From G965220205 sp965220205 (lineage in GTDB: Bacteria; Chloroflexota; Dehalococcoidia; Lucifugimonadales; Australimonadaceae), in assembly GCA_965220205.1 (NCBI GenBank), contig OZ244812.1, positions 2,604,001 to 2,668,000 on the forward strand: DNA of 64,000 nt, read 5' to 3'. Shown piece by piece: positions 1 through 9,348 of the stretch. The translations under genes and the position numbers were made by a program. The notes beneath the pieces are model-generated. The model was not told the origin of the DNA and ran no database searches. It worked only from the letters and a program-made list of their open reading frames with translations. The stretch's first letter is position 1; every line of letters begins with the position of its first letter.

Positions 1-1303
1 CCGCAGGCTTGGGGCTCGCGTAGTTGGCCCGCTCAGCCGCCGCCTCCAACGTCTCGCGAGCCCGCACGTCGCGGTAGTGGTCGCCCGCGACTGTCTCGTC
101 GCCCTCCTCGATGAGGTTGCGAAGCCGGAACTCGAACGGGTCCATCCCGATTGCCCGCGCAACGCAGTCGATGTGCGACTCGGCCGCGAAGACCCCCTGC
201 GGCTCAGCCGGCGCCCGCATCTGGCCTCCCGGGATGTTGTTCGTGTACACCCGCCGGACCTCGAGGCGCGCGTTCGGGATTTTGTAGAGTCCCGCGCCAT
301 GCCCGGCCGAGCCGAGGCTGGGCCGGGGCCGGAGCCCGCCGTAGGCCCCGCTGTCGAACACCGCGTCGAGTTGGTGGGCCACCAGCGTGCCGTCGCGCAT
401 CACGCCTGTCTTCAGGCGGAGCACGCCCGCGTGCCGCGTCGACGAGGCGGTGAGCTCCTCGACGTAGTCCATCGCCATCTTCACCGGGCGTCCGCTGCGA
501 AGCGCCAAGAAGCAGCAGAGCGGCTCGTCGACCGCGGCGCCCTTCGCGCCGAAGTCCCCTCCCACCATCACGGGGTTCACCACCACCTCGTCGACATTCA
601 GCTCCAGCGCCCTGGCTAGTATCTGCTTGAGCCCGTGCGGCGCCTTGTTCGGCGCCCACACCTGCAGCTTGCCCCCGTCGTCCTTCCAGGCGACGCAGCA
701 GTGCGGCTCCATGTAGGCCGCGTGCACCCGGGACACGGAGAACTCGTTCTCCACGATCACGTCTGACGCCCCGAACCCCGCCTTCACGTCTCCCTTCTCC
801 GACAGGTCGTGCACGAACACGTTGGACGGCGCCGCCGCCGGGTCGGGCAGGCCCACGTAGCTGCTCATGTCCGGATGGATGATCGGAGCGCCCTCGCGGA
901 TCGCCTCGTCAGGGTCGAGCACTGCCGGGAGCTCTTCGTACTCCACGTCGATCAGCGCAACCGCCGCCTCCGCCGTGTGCAAGTCGTCGGCTGCGACGGC
1001 CGCCACGCGCTCGCCGATGAACCGCACGCGCTCATCAGCCAGCACCGCGACGTCGAGCATGCCGCGGCCGTAGAGCATCCCGCTCGTATCGGCCCCGGTG
1101 ACCACACAGCGAACGCCCGGGAGCGCCTCCGCTTTCGACGTGTCGATACGCACGATGCGCGCGTGCGACATTGGACTGCGCAGCGCCTTCGCCCACAGCA
1201 TCCCGGGCAACTGCACGTCCGGCGTGTAGTGCGCCTCGCCCGTCACCTTGCCCTGGACGTCAGTCCGCGGCGTTGGCTGGCCTATCACTCGATATGAAAC
1301 CAT
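1..1303 (-). CDS. Xanthine dehydrogenase/aldehyde oxidase family molybdopterin-binding subunit (3' end outside window)
   Basis: Reading the minus strand from the ATG at 1303 gives an open frame to the window edge (about 434 codons). The N-terminus MVSYRVIGQPTPRTDVQGK, the segment VGGDFGAKG and the segment MRAPAEPQGVFAAESH are typical of the molybdenum-cofactor large subunit of the xanthine dehydrogenase, CO dehydrogenase and 4-hydroxybenzoyl-CoA reductase superfamily, which hydroxylates or oxidises heterocycles, aldehydes or aromatic thioesters. The FAD and 2Fe-2S partners are not in the window. The gene lies 39 nt after an amidohydrolase on the same strand, so the two are probably cotranscribed. 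The substrate cannot be inferred. The family call is firm and the protein is incomplete. Confidence 0.88.
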   Translation of the reverse strand, partial: MVSYRVIGQPTPRTDVQGKVTGEAHYTPDVQLPGMLWAKALRSPMSHARIVRIDTSKAEALPGVRCVVTGADTSGMLYGRGMLDVAVLADERVRFIGERVAAVAADDLHTAEAAVALIDVEYEELPAVLDPDEAIREGAPIIHPDMSSYVGLPDPAAAPSNVFVHDLSEKGDVKAGFGASDVIVENEFSVSRVHAAYMEPHCCVAWKDDGGKLQVWAPNKAPHGLKQILARALELNVDEVVVNPVMVGGDFGAKGAAVDEPLCCFLALRSGRPVKMAMDYVEELTASSTRHAGVLRLKTGVMRDGTLVAHQLDAVFDSGAYGGLRPRPSLGSAGHGAGLYKIPNARLEVRRVYTNNIPGGQMRAPAEPQGVFAAESHIDCVARAIGMDPFEFRLRNLIEEGDETVAGDHYRDVRARETLEAAAERANYASPKPA

Positions 1304-1342
1304 CGTCTACTCCCGCGCGCCGAGTCCTGCCGTCGTTCGTCT

Positions 1343-2509
1343 TTACCCGCTGTTCAATCGAAAGAAGGCCGCCGCGTTGTCCGCCACGATCTTGCGGCGT
1401 TCGTCGTCCGGGACGCCCGCCGCCTGCTCCTCCCACACGGCCACGGAGTGGGGCCACCGCGTCACCAGGTGCGGGAAGTCCGTCGACCACATGATGCGGT
1501 CAACGCCCACCTCGTGGCGCAGCCTCAGTCCCACCCGGTCCTCGAAGAAACCCCAGTACGCCCCCTGCCGCAGCGACTCGCTGGGCCGTCCCTTCAGCCG
1601 GTTCAAGCCGAGGAAGCGCTCCACCCAGTGGCGGTTGATCTCGTACTCGTGGTCAATCTGCTCGTAGTAGTACGGGAGCCACCCGATGTTGTTCTCAGCC
1701 CAGTAGATGCGCAGGTCGGGGAAACGCTCGAACACGCCCCAGATCACGAGCTGCGCCGCCTCGACCGACCCCGAGTGGAACGGCCCCTGGCGCGCCAGCC
1801 GCTGCACGAAGTCCGTCGGCGGACGCGACTCCCCCTCGGGCTCTATCGGGTAGCGCAGCAGCGCCGTCTCCCGGCCGCCCACCTGGGCAGGAAACGACGT
1901 GTGAATCGTCACCGGCATGCCGAGGTCAACCGCCGCGGCCCAGAAGCGGTCGTCCTCGTCCGTCGGGAACCCCTTGCCGCTGGGGAACGTGCTGAGCCAA
2001 ACAGCCTTCAGCCCCATTTCGGCGCACCGGCGCATCTCCGCGATATCGTCGTCGACGCCTGCGTTCGGCAGCACGCCAACGCCGATAAGCCGGTCTGGCG
2101 CCGTCGCGCAGTACTCCTCGGCCAGATAGTCGTTGAAGCCTTGGATGATCGCCATGAACGTACGCCGGTCCCTGATCGCCGTATTGCGGACGCCCAGGCT
2201 GTACAGGACCTCGGCGTCGATGCCGTCCCGGTCCTGCTCAGCGAGGCGCTGCTCGGGCGGGCCGCACCCCGGCGTGCGCGCGAAATCGATGTGGGTGGGG
2301 TCGAACGACTCCGGCGGACCGGCCCCGTAGGTGCTCGTCCCGCCGTACGTGACCGGGCGCCCCTCCGACACGATCGCGTCGTGGCCGTCGGCTAGCTTGA
2401 TGGTGCGCGGCGCCCGGTCGCGGTAACGCGCCGGCACTCGGTGGGTCCATTGCTCGGGCGGGCTCTCGAAATGCCCGTCGGCCGAGATGTACCTGTAGGC
2501 CCTCGCCAT
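1343..2509 (-). CDS. Amidohydrolase family 2 metal-dependent hydrolase
   Basis: A 388-residue protein beginning MARAYRYISADGHFESP. The ATG at 2509 is preceded by AGGGAGAGCAG, a good ribosome site; the frame stays open further upstream but without family similarity. It is a TIM-barrel amidohydrolase of the ACMSD/Amidohydro_2 type, with the DGH motif at the first strand, a His in HTSFPAQ, and the closing TDFPH motif holding the catalytic Asp. Family members hydrolyse amides or decarboxylate aromatic acids such as 2-amino-3-carboxymuconate semialdehyde or gamma-resorcylate. It heads a minus-strand operon with the molybdopterin oxidase subunit and is divergent from the Rieske gene at 2735. The substrate is unknown. 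Confidence 0.85.
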   Translation of the reverse strand: MARAYRYISADGHFESPPEQWTHRVPARYRDRAPRTIKLADGHDAIVSEGRPVTYGGTSTYGAGPPESFDPTHIDFARTPGCGPPEQRLAEQDRDGIDAEVLYSLGVRNTAIRDRRTFMAIIQGFNDYLAEEYCATAPDRLIGVGVLPNAGVDDDIAEMRRCAEMGLKAVWLSTFPSGKGFPTDEDDRFWAAAVDLGMPVTIHTSFPAQVGGRETALLRYPIEPEGESRPPTDFVQRLARQGPFHSGSVEAAQLVIWGVFERFPDLRIYWAENNIGWLPYYYEQIDHEYEINRHWVERFLGLNRLKGRPSESLRQGAYWGFFEDRVGLRLRHEVGVDRIMWSTDFPHLVTRWPHSVAVWEEQAAGVPDDERRKIVADNAAAFFRLNSG

Positions 2510-2734
2510 CTGCTCTCCCTGCGCCGCTCTTCTCGGCGCCGGACTAGGACCGTAGCCCCAGGGGCCCGGCCGTGGGGGCCGTTGTCCCCAACGCGGCCCG
2601 AGCAGTGTATGCCGTCGCGCGCTCTTCGTGAAGCGCTGAGGCCGCCGCCGGCGGTGTGCCGGGGAGCCGCGAAATGCGGTAGCATCACCGCGAACGCCTA
2701 ACGACCTCACCGGGACGCTGAGGAGTAAGCCGCG

Positions 2735-4120
2735 ATGTTGACCGCAGAGGAAAACGAGCTACTGGTCCGTGTGGGGCCGGGCACGCCCGGCGGCGAGCTG
2801 TTGCGGCGCTACTGGCATCCTGTCGCCGCGACTGTCCAACTCGACGAGGACCCCGTGCGCCCTGTGCGTATCCTGGGCGAAGACCTCGTGCTGTTCAGAG
2901 ACCGCTTGGGCCGTATGGGCCTCATCGCGCAGCGATGTCCTCACCGCGCCATGGACCTGCGGTTCGGCGTCCCGGAGGAGGAGGGGCTGCGGTGCCCCTA
3001 CCACGGTTGGCTGTTCGACACGTCGGGCGTCTGCCTACAGATGCCGCTGGAGCCGCCGGACTCGACGTTCAGGGAGCGCGTCGCCACGAAGGCGTACCCG
3101 GTCAAGGAGTTGGGCGGGCTCGTCTGGGCCTACCTCGGCCCCGATCCCGCGCCGCTGTTGCCCGAGTGGGACCTGTTCGTTCGGCCGGGCGGTTTCCGTC
3201 AGATCGTCGCCAACTGGCTCCCATGCAACTGGTTGCAGGTCATGGAGAACCGCGGCGACCTCGGCCACGCCATCTACTTGCACGGACGGCTGTTCCAATA
3301 CGCGCTGGAGAAGCAGGGACGGCTCACCGATGACACGAGGGCCCGCTATAACTCCGTCATGACGCGCCAGAACGACAAGCTGGCGCGGGGCGTCTATACC
3401 AAGTACCGGCCCGTCTACAACCAGTTCGGCCTCACGAAGGGCAACCTCGACTCCGACCTCAGCGAGGAGAGCCAATCGTGGACAGTCGGCTCCAACCCCA
3501 TTCTCTTCCCGTACCTCCTTGCGTTCGGCCCCGGCAGGCAGAACATCCGCCAGACCTACCAGATAGGCGTCCCCGTGGACGACGAGCACACCTGGCATCT
3601 GCAGTACTTCTGCTACGACTTTCCGCCGGAGGTCGGAGTCCCCGAGCAGGACTCCGTTCCCTACGTGGACGTGCCGCTCACCGACGCAGGAGGCAAGTAC
3701 ATCCTCGACAACGTGCTGTCGCAGGACATGGTCGCGTGGTACGGCCAGGGCGTGATTACGGATCGGTCGGTCGAGCACCTAGGGGCGTCCGACGCTTGTG
3801 TTATCGCCTACCGCAAGATGCTGCGCGACCAGATTCAGATCGTGCAGGACGGCGGTCAGCCCATGAACGTCTTCACCGACCCGGCCACGATTCACCGGCC
3901 CGAGCTCGCCCTCGCGCCCCCCGACGTCGAGGGCGCAACGCTCGTCAGCGGGGGGCGGACCGACAACAACAGCCTCTACTACCGATCGAACTTCCATAAG
4001 GTCTCGAAGGGAGGCTGGCTCTACCTCGACGACGACGTGGACCGTTACTGCCCGGACCGCGACACGATCATCGAGCTGTACCGGCGTACAGAGGAATTCA
4101 TCGATAGTCAGCGTCGATAG
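2735..4120 (+). CDS. Rieske aromatic oxygenase alpha subunit (phthalate 4,5-dioxygenase-like), copy 1
   Basis: A 461-residue oxygenase component. The Rieske 2Fe-2S ligands are C68-x-H70 and C87-x2-H90, and the mononuclear iron site has D175, H178 and H183 after NWLQVMEN. Its opening MLTAEENELLVRVGPGTPGG is shared with most Rieske proteins in this window. The family uses dioxygen and electrons from a separate reductase to hydroxylate rings or demethylate heteroatoms. At 461 residues it is the longest of the eight copies; the extra length is in the C-terminal third. GAGGAGT precedes the ATG. It starts a plus-strand run with two M24-fold genes, an OCD-family gene and a bicupin. The substrate is not deducible. 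Confidence 0.92.
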   Translation: MLTAEENELLVRVGPGTPGGELLRRYWHPVAATVQLDEDPVRPVRILGEDLVLFRDRLGRMGLIAQRCPHRAMDLRFGVPEEEGLRCPYHGWLFDTSGVCLQMPLEPPDSTFRERVATKAYPVKELGGLVWAYLGPDPAPLLPEWDLFVRPGGFRQIVANWLPCNWLQVMENRGDLGHAIYLHGRLFQYALEKQGRLTDDTRARYNSVMTRQNDKLARGVYTKYRPVYNQFGLTKGNLDSDLSEESQSWTVGSNPILFPYLLAFGPGRQNIRQTYQIGVPVDDEHTWHLQYFCYDFPPEVGVPEQDSVPYVDVPLTDAGGKYILDNVLSQDMVAWYGQGVITDRSVEHLGASDACVIAYRKMLRDQIQIVQDGGQPMNVFTDPATIHRPELALAPPDVEGATLVSGGRTDNNSLYYRSNFHKVSKGGWLYLDDDVDRYCPDRDTIIELYRRTEEFIDSQRR

Positions 4121-4163
4121 CCGTAGGAAGGCGCCTAGCGGCAGAACGGAAGGAGTGTGCGCA

Positions 4164-5339
4164 ATGGCTCAGCAAGCATCGCTGCCCGAGATCACGGTTG
4201 CGGAGCGGGACCGGCGTCACGGTGTCGTCAGGGAGCACCTGCGGGAGCATGGCGCCGACTGCGTCATCGTCAGCGGCAGCAACCTCTTCTATCTGACGAA
4301 CGGGCTGCCCGGAGAGCGCTTCGGCGTCCTCCCCGCCGACGGTAGGCCCATGACCGCGTTCATCCACGGCAGGCACCTGGTGGATGTGCCCGCCTCCGTT
4401 CTGGAAGACGCTCAGGACTGGGTGAAGCGCGTTCGCGCCGCTGACGACGCGGGGCCGATCATCGACCTGCTCAGCGAGCTTCATCTGGACAAGGCCACGA
4501 TTGGCCTGGGCGACTCGCCGCGTCAGATCAGCCACGGGTTCTACGCGCAGCTGACGTCCGCCTTCCCCGACGCCAAGTTCGTCGACGTGTCGTCCGTCTT
4601 CGCCAACGTCCGGACGATCAAGAGCGAGGAAGAGATCGAGATGATCGCTCAGGCGAACCGCGCCTTCGACGCGGCGGTCGAAGCCGTTCACCGCGGCGCG
4701 CGCGTCGGCATGACGGGCGCCGAGGTCGTCCAGATTGGCATCAAGGCGATGTGGGAAGCGGGCGGCGACCTGCACTCCACCTTCGGGTTCACCTTCGGCA
4801 AGGTCCCCAAGCAGAATCCGATCCTCGGCCACCTCGGCCTCACGAGACCCGTGCAGGCCGGCGACATCGGCACGATGACCGCGCACGCAGAGTTCGGCGG
4901 CTACGGAGGCCACACCGACCAGGAGCTCTCCTTCGGCCCGCCCAGCGAGCTGCACCGGCGGATGTTCGACGCAGTCGTCCATGTGCGCGGCGCCGTGCTG
5001 GGCAACGTGCGCGCGGGCGTTACGCAGCACGACCTGCTCGACGTCTACGCCGCGGCGTGCGAGGAGACGGGCTTTAGCGGCTCGCCCCACTCGCAGATTC
5101 ATCAATACGGGATCGACGTGCCCGAGTTCCCGGGCCCGGCCTTCCGCGCCGAGGCGGGCGCCGGTCGGCGCGGCAACAACTTCGTGCTCGCGACAGGAAT
5201 GATCTACAGCATCTCTCCCACGGTCGTCGCCAAGGATGGCGAGGACCTGATGCTCGGCGGGACGAGTCTCGTCGTAACCGAGGACGGGTATCGCGAGCTG
5301 ACCGACCGCAAGGTCGAGCTGCTCACCGTGCAGGCGTGA
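4164..5339 (+). CDS. M24-fold (creatinase/aminopeptidase P-like) protein lacking metal ligands, copy A
   Basis: A 391-residue protein with an N-terminal creatinase-N-like domain and a C-terminal pita-bread domain. The start at 4164 is favoured over a GTG at 4155 because AAGGAG lies 8 nt upstream. By eye against aminopeptidase P, the first two metal Asp positions read T and H or D (MTAHAEFGGYGGHTD), the His of the DVHE motif is Pro (GIDVPEFPGP), and the final Glu ligands are not evident. Metal-free creatinase, which cleaves a C-N bond by acid-base chemistry, is a better model than a peptidase. It lies 43 nt after a Rieske gene and before a paralogue. The biochemical role is inferred. Confidence 0.82.
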   Translation: MAQQASLPEITVAERDRRHGVVREHLREHGADCVIVSGSNLFYLTNGLPGERFGVLPADGRPMTAFIHGRHLVDVPASVLEDAQDWVKRVRAADDAGPIIDLLSELHLDKATIGLGDSPRQISHGFYAQLTSAFPDAKFVDVSSVFANVRTIKSEEEIEMIAQANRAFDAAVEAVHRGARVGMTGAEVVQIGIKAMWEAGGDLHSTFGFTFGKVPKQNPILGHLGLTRPVQAGDIGTMTAHAEFGGYGGHTDQELSFGPPSELHRRMFDAVVHVRGAVLGNVRAGVTQHDLLDVYAAACEETGFSGSPHSQIHQYGIDVPEFPGPAFRAEAGAGRRGNNFVLATGMIYSISPTVVAKDGEDLMLGGTSLVVTEDGYRELTDRKVELLTVQA

Positions 5340-5374
5340 GCAACGCTCGCTGATTTCGATGGAGGGAGTTGCGT

Positions 5375-6544
5375 ATGAGTTCGCCGCCGACCGAGAAGTG
5401 GGAAGGATACTCGCTAGCGGAGCGTGACCGCCGGTGGGACGCCGTCCGCGCGGGCGCTCGGGCGGCGGGCCTCGATTGCATCTTCGTCCCGCTCGGCAAC
5501 AGCGCCGACGCCCGGTACCTGACCGACCTTCGCGCGTCCGCCGTCGTACTGCCCGCCGACGGTGGACCGGCCATCGCCGTCACGGACCGCGGCGCGGGGA
5601 ACAGTTGGCTCCCGCAGACGCGGGCGGCGAACCGCCAGTGGGCCGAGCCCATGGCGCAGGCGCTGCTCGACGCGGGCATGGAGCGCGCGCGGGTCGGCGT
5701 CGCGGGCCTGAGCGCAGGCGCCGTCAGCCACGTCCGCGCCATGGACGGCGTCGTGAACCACAGCTCCTACGCGCACGTCGTCAGCCGTCTCCCTAACGCG
5801 ACGTTCCACGACGCCACGAACATCGTGGGCATGGCCCGCTACGTGAAGAGCGACGAGGAGATCGCGTGTCTCCGCCGCGCGACCGAGGTCGCCGAAGCGG
5901 GCGTCGACGCCATGATCGAGGCGGCGCGGCCCGGCGAGGGCGCCGCCGCGATGTACGCCGCGGTCATGGAGCGCATGCTGCGGATGGGGAGCGAGTACTA
6001 CCCGCTCGCCATGTACGTCGACCCCATCGACGAGCCTCAGACTGAGCGCCATACGAACCCGCCGCTGGGGCGTGTTCTGCGCGCCAACGACCTGATCACC
6101 AACGAGGTCAGCGCGGTGGTCGGCGGGCAGGTCGCTCAGGAGGACCAGCCGATCGTACTCGGCCCGGTCCCGGAGGCGTGGAAGCCGGTGATAGAGCTGC
6201 AACGCGAGGTGTTCGAGGCGGGTCTTGAAGTGATGACGCCCGGCGCGACCATGGGCGAGCTCATCGACTTCACCAACGGCTTCGGCGAAAAGCGAGGCAT
6301 GAGGACGGCAGTCCTCATGCACGGCCGCGGCTTCGGCGACGACGGCCCGCTGCTGACTCCTCGGGCGTCGGGCGAGGAGATTCGCGACCTCGTCATTCGG
6401 CGGGGCAACGCCTGGGTGTGGAAGCCGACCGCGCACTCCGCCGACGGCCGCATATCGTTCACGTGGGGCGGCGACGTTGTCGTGACCGAGACGGGCGGCG
6501 AGCCGCTATTCAAGCGCGGCCACGGGATGACGTCGACCGCGTAG
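5375..6544 (+). CDS. M24-fold (creatinase/aminopeptidase P-like) protein lacking metal ligands, copy B
   Basis: A 389-residue paralogue of the preceding gene, with the ATG at 5375 following GGAGGGAG. The N-terminal AERDRRWDAVRAGARAAGLD motif is shared with the M24-fold protein at 30235, to which it seems closer than to its immediate neighbour. In the C-terminal domain the usual DxG...D metal pair is replaced by TNEVSAVVGGQVAQED, MHGRGFGDD supplies the only obvious His, and WVWKPTAH replaces the usual VEPG segment with its Glu ligand. Peptidase activity is therefore doubtful, and creatinase-like hydrolysis of a C-N bond is more plausible. It sits in one operon with a Rieske gene and an ornithine-cyclodeaminase-family gene. 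Confidence 0.82.
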   Translation: MSSPPTEKWEGYSLAERDRRWDAVRAGARAAGLDCIFVPLGNSADARYLTDLRASAVVLPADGGPAIAVTDRGAGNSWLPQTRAANRQWAEPMAQALLDAGMERARVGVAGLSAGAVSHVRAMDGVVNHSSYAHVVSRLPNATFHDATNIVGMARYVKSDEEIACLRRATEVAEAGVDAMIEAARPGEGAAAMYAAVMERMLRMGSEYYPLAMYVDPIDEPQTERHTNPPLGRVLRANDLITNEVSAVVGGQVAQEDQPIVLGPVPEAWKPVIELQREVFEAGLEVMTPGATMGELIDFTNGFGEKRGMRTAVLMHGRGFGDDGPLLTPRASGEEIRDLVIRRGNAWVWKPTAHSADGRISFTWGGDVVVTETGGEPLFKRGHGMTSTA

Positions 6545-6582
6545 GACGGCTGGACCGAATCAGAACGACTGGAGACGATGAG

Positions 6583-7692
6583 ATGACGCTCTTTCTCAGC
6601 AACGACGACGTGGCAAGCGTGTTGACCATGGAGGACACGGTCGGCGCGTTGGAGACTGCCTATCGCGACCTCGCTCGCGGCGAGGCGGTCTGCCGCCCGC
6701 GCATCGATATCCGCATACCCACGGCCGACCCGGCGAAGACGTATCAGTGGGGGACCATGGAGGGCGGGTCGTCCGGGTCCGGCTACTTCGCCATCCGCAT
6801 GAAGTCCGACGTCGTATACGAACAGGAATACGGCGGCACGCGCACGCAGGAGAAGTACTGCGTCGAGCCCGGCCTCTACTGCGGGCTCATCCTGCTCATC
6901 GACATCCAGAACGGCGAGCCGCTGGCGTTCATCAACGACGGCGTCCTCCAGCACAAGCGGGTTGGCGCCGATTCGGCCATCGGCGTGAAGTACATGGCCC
7001 GCGAGGACGCCGATGTCATCGGCATGATTGGCTCGGGCGGAATGGCCCGGAGTCACGCCGAGGCCTTCGCAACTGTACGCAACCTGAAACGCATCCAGGT
7101 CTACAGTCCCACCAAGGAGCACCGGGAGGCCTACGCCGTCGAGATATCCGAGCGGCTGGGCGTCGAGACGGTCCCGGTCGGGAGCGCAGCGGAAGCGTGC
7201 AAAGGCGCCGGGATTGTGGCCGGGTGCACCGACGCGGTCGTGCCTGTGGTCTTCGGCGATATGCTCGAGGACGGCGCGCACGTCACTTGCGTGGGCGGAC
7301 GGATGGACGGTCCGGCGTTGGAGCGGATCGACCGCTCGTTGCGGCTCGGGTCCGCGCCGCACCCGGTAGGCGTGCCGGAGCTCGCGCTGCACGACGAGTC
7401 GCTCGCCTACGAAGCGCTGCCGGCGGGCGGCGCGCCGCCCGCCGAACGTACCCGTGGCGGCGGTCGCGCCCACGGCGTGATCGCCGAGGACCGCGTGGTG
7501 TTCATGGACCAGCTGCTGTCGGGGGCGTCGCCGGGCCGTCCGTCCGCCTCGGCCGTCACCTACTCGGAGCGCGGCAACATCCAGGGCGCCCAGTTCTTCG
7601 CCGTTGCGTCGCGCGCCTACGAGCTCGCCAAGGCGAAGGGGCTCGGACGCAGCATACCGACGGAGTGGCTGTTGCAGGACATACGGGACTGA
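6583..7692 (+). CDS. Ornithine cyclodeaminase / mu-crystallin family protein
   Basis: A 369-residue protein starting MTLFLSNDDVASVLTMEDT, with GGAG 8 nt before the ATG. The N-terminal half carries the OCD dimerisation and substrate region (CRPRIDIRIPT, MKSD), and the Rossmann motif GMIGSGGMARSH is the NAD-binding loop. Family members convert ornithine to proline, reduce imines, or act in ectoine catabolism (EutC). It follows two M24-fold genes by 38 nt. An M24 hydrolase next to an OCD protein recalls the EutD-EutC pairing of ectoine use, but no EutE deacetylase or EutB homologue is seen here, so the comparison concerns chemistry rather than an assignment. Confidence 0.87.
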   Translation: MTLFLSNDDVASVLTMEDTVGALETAYRDLARGEAVCRPRIDIRIPTADPAKTYQWGTMEGGSSGSGYFAIRMKSDVVYEQEYGGTRTQEKYCVEPGLYCGLILLIDIQNGEPLAFINDGVLQHKRVGADSAIGVKYMAREDADVIGMIGSGGMARSHAEAFATVRNLKRIQVYSPTKEHREAYAVEISERLGVETVPVGSAAEACKGAGIVAGCTDAVVPVVFGDMLEDGAHVTCVGGRMDGPALERIDRSLRLGSAPHPVGVPELALHDESLAYEALPAGGAPPAERTRGGGRAHGVIAEDRVVFMDQLLSGASPGRPSASAVTYSERGNIQGAQFFAVASRAYELAKAKGLGRSIPTEWLLQDIRD

Positions 7693-7713
7693 GGCCGTCC
7701 CGTCGGCGCGGCG

Positions 7714-7743
7714 TTGCCCGGCGGGCGCCGGATGTGCTATACG
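7714..7743 (+). promoter_or_regulatory. Putative sigma-70-type promoter for the bicupin gene
   Basis: TTGCCC at 7714-7719 and TATACG at 7738-7743 are separated by 18 nt, about 100 nt before the TTG start of the bicupin gene. It would give the bicupin its own transcript in addition to read-through from the OCD-family gene. Pattern match only. Confidence 0.35.
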
Positions 7744-7841
7744 CATTGGGCCGGACTTGCGTTGCGGCGCAAGCACGGTGAAGCCTGCGGTGAAACAAGA
7801 CCGAGAGAATCCCCTCGACGTGGAGGGAAGGAGCGACCGCC

Positions 7842-8999
7842 TTGACTACTGAGCAGCCGGCGAGAGGATACGCGAAACTCGCTTACGACCAATGGATCGA
7901 GTCCCTGGGCGTGCCCATCCACCGGGGTCACTTCGTTGCCGACCTGCGCACCGTGGACGTGGGGTGGTGGGAAGAGCGGCAGTGCAACGTCGCGTTTCTC
8001 CAGTTCATGGGCATGGAGGGGGTGAGCGAAGGGCGCATCACCGAGATTGCCCCCGGCCAGACCCTCCCGCCGCAGAAGCTTGCTATCGGCGAGACAATCT
8101 ACGTCCTCGACGGCACGGGCCTCGCGTCGATATGGGCCGGCGAAGGGCCGAAGCGCAACTTCGAGTGGCAGCCCCACAGCATGTTCCACGTGCCGCGCTA
8201 CGCCACCGTCCAGCTCACCAACGCCCGTGGCGACCACCCGGCGCGCGTCCTGCACTACAACTACATGCCGATGGCTATGACCGTCATCCCGGACCCCAGC
8301 TTCTACTACAACAACCCCTACGAGGACCCGGCCCTCCTCTACTCCGACGAAGGCGAGAGCTACTCGCAGGCCAAGGCGGTGCTCGGCGCGGGCGCGCGAG
8401 ACCCCAAGGCCGAGCGAGAGGGCGCGGTCCGCGACGACAGCATCCCCGCGGCCTCCCACGGCGGCGCCTGGTGGATAGGCAACTTCTTCCCGGACATGGC
8501 CTCCTGGGACAAGCTCTCCCCCTATCGCGGCAGAGGCGCAGGCGGCACCTCCGTCAAGATCATGTTCCCCAACTCCGGCATGAGCGCCAGCATGTCCGTC
8601 TTTGACTCGTGCATGTACAAGAAGGCCCACCTCCACGGCCCGGGACGCGTCATCGTCATCCCCGCCGGCGAGGGCTACTCCGTCCTGTGGGAGCCCAACG
8701 GCAACAAGGTCATCTGCCCCTGGGGCGAGGCCGCAGTGTTCACGCCGCCGAACGGCTGGTACCACCAGCACTTCAACCTCGGCGAAGGCCCGGCGCGCTA
8801 CCTCAAGTTCGGCCACTTGCCCCAGCTCTCCGGCTCCGGCGGCGTCGACGGCAGGGCGCAGATCGAATACCCCGACGAGGAGCCCTGGATTCGCGAGACG
8901 TTCGAGGGCAAGCTGGCCGAGCGCAACCTCGCCAGCATGATGCCCCCCGTGGTCTACACCGACCGCGACTACGAGTTCGACTACGGGGACGACGACTAG
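7842..8999 (+). CDS. Bicupin domain protein, copy 1
   Basis: A 385-residue protein with a TTG start at 7842 preceded by GGAAGGAG. There are two cupin barrels. The second (about residues 245-330) has the metal motif AHLHGPGR and a later His in WYHQHFN. In the first, the usual HxH is absent (PGQTLPPQKLAIGETIYVLDG), so only one barrel seems able to hold a metal. The same design recurs at 49030, and a variant with His in both barrels occurs at 24840. All three lie beside Rieske genes, which suggests a dioxygenase or hydrolase step on a shared type of intermediate. The product is unknown. The family call is firm and the function open. Confidence 0.85.
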   Translation: MTTEQPARGYAKLAYDQWIESLGVPIHRGHFVADLRTVDVGWWEERQCNVAFLQFMGMEGVSEGRITEIAPGQTLPPQKLAIGETIYVLDGTGLASIWAGEGPKRNFEWQPHSMFHVPRYATVQLTNARGDHPARVLHYNYMPMAMTVIPDPSFYYNNPYEDPALLYSDEGESYSQAKAVLGAGARDPKAEREGAVRDDSIPAASHGGAWWIGNFFPDMASWDKLSPYRGRGAGGTSVKIMFPNSGMSASMSVFDSCMYKKAHLHGPGRVIVIPAGEGYSVLWEPNGNKVICPWGEAAVFTPPNGWYHQHFNLGEGPARYLKFGHLPQLSGSGGVDGRAQIEYPDEEPWIRETFEGKLAERNLASMMPPVVYTDRDYEFDYGDDD

Positions 9000-9055
9000 C
9001 TGTCGTCCCGTCTATTCGTAGCATCCCTGACGCCTACTCCCGGCCCCCTGAAGGG

Positions 9056-9085
9056 TTGCCTGTCGAATGCCGCACGCGGTATGAT
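9056..9085 (+). promoter_or_regulatory. Putative vapBC promoter
   Basis: TTGCCT (9056-9061) and TATGAT (9080-9085) are separated by 18 nt and lie 32 nt before the antitoxin ATG, a good sigma-70-type match for a toxin-antitoxin operon. Confidence 0.5.
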
Positions 9086-9099
9086 TTCACGTAGCCGAA

Positions 9100-9116
9100 A
9101 TTCATACGAGATGAAT
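9100..9116. promoter_or_regulatory. Inverted repeat, likely VapB operator
   Basis: ATTCAT-ACGAG-ATGAAT is a perfect 6-bp inverted repeat immediately before the vapB ATG at 9118 and just downstream of the promoter. AbrB-type antitoxins normally bind such palindromes to repress their own operon. Confidence 0.4.
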
Positions 9117-9117
9117 C

Positions 9118-9348
9118 ATGCTGATATCCGAACGAGGCCAGATCACCATCCCCAAGCCCCTGCGGGACCGCTTCGGGATGAACCACAACGTCGAGGTCGC
9201 GATCATTCCTACCGAACAGGGCCTCCTCATTCAGAAGCGAACGGTCGCCAAACACCCTGTGGACCGTATCAGCGGTATCCTCGACAGCGGAACACTGGGC
9301 GACGGAGGCAGCGTCGACGATTACATCGAGGAGATCCGGGGGCGGTGA
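9118..9348 (+). CDS. vapB: AbrB/MazE-type (SpoVT-AbrB) antitoxin
   Basis: A 76-residue protein. The N-terminus MLISERGQITIPKPLRDRFG is a textbook swapped-hairpin AbrB DNA-binding domain, and the rest is the short toxin-binding tail. Its TGA overlaps the GTG start of the PIN toxin by 4 nt, the usual translational coupling. It should neutralise the toxin and, with it, repress the operon. It stands between a bicupin gene and remnants of a Rieske gene end, in the accessory part of the window. No classical Shine-Dalgarno is evident, and the inverted repeat overlaps that region. Confidence 0.92.
   Translation: MLISERGQITIPKPLRDRFGMNHNVEVAIIPTEQGLLIQKRTVAKHPVDRISGILDSGTLGDGGSVDDYIEEIRGR

Noticed and set aside
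4164..5339. Xaa-Pro aminopeptidase annotation
   Set aside because: The fold fits, but the metal-ligand positions appear substituted, so the peptidase name would mislead.
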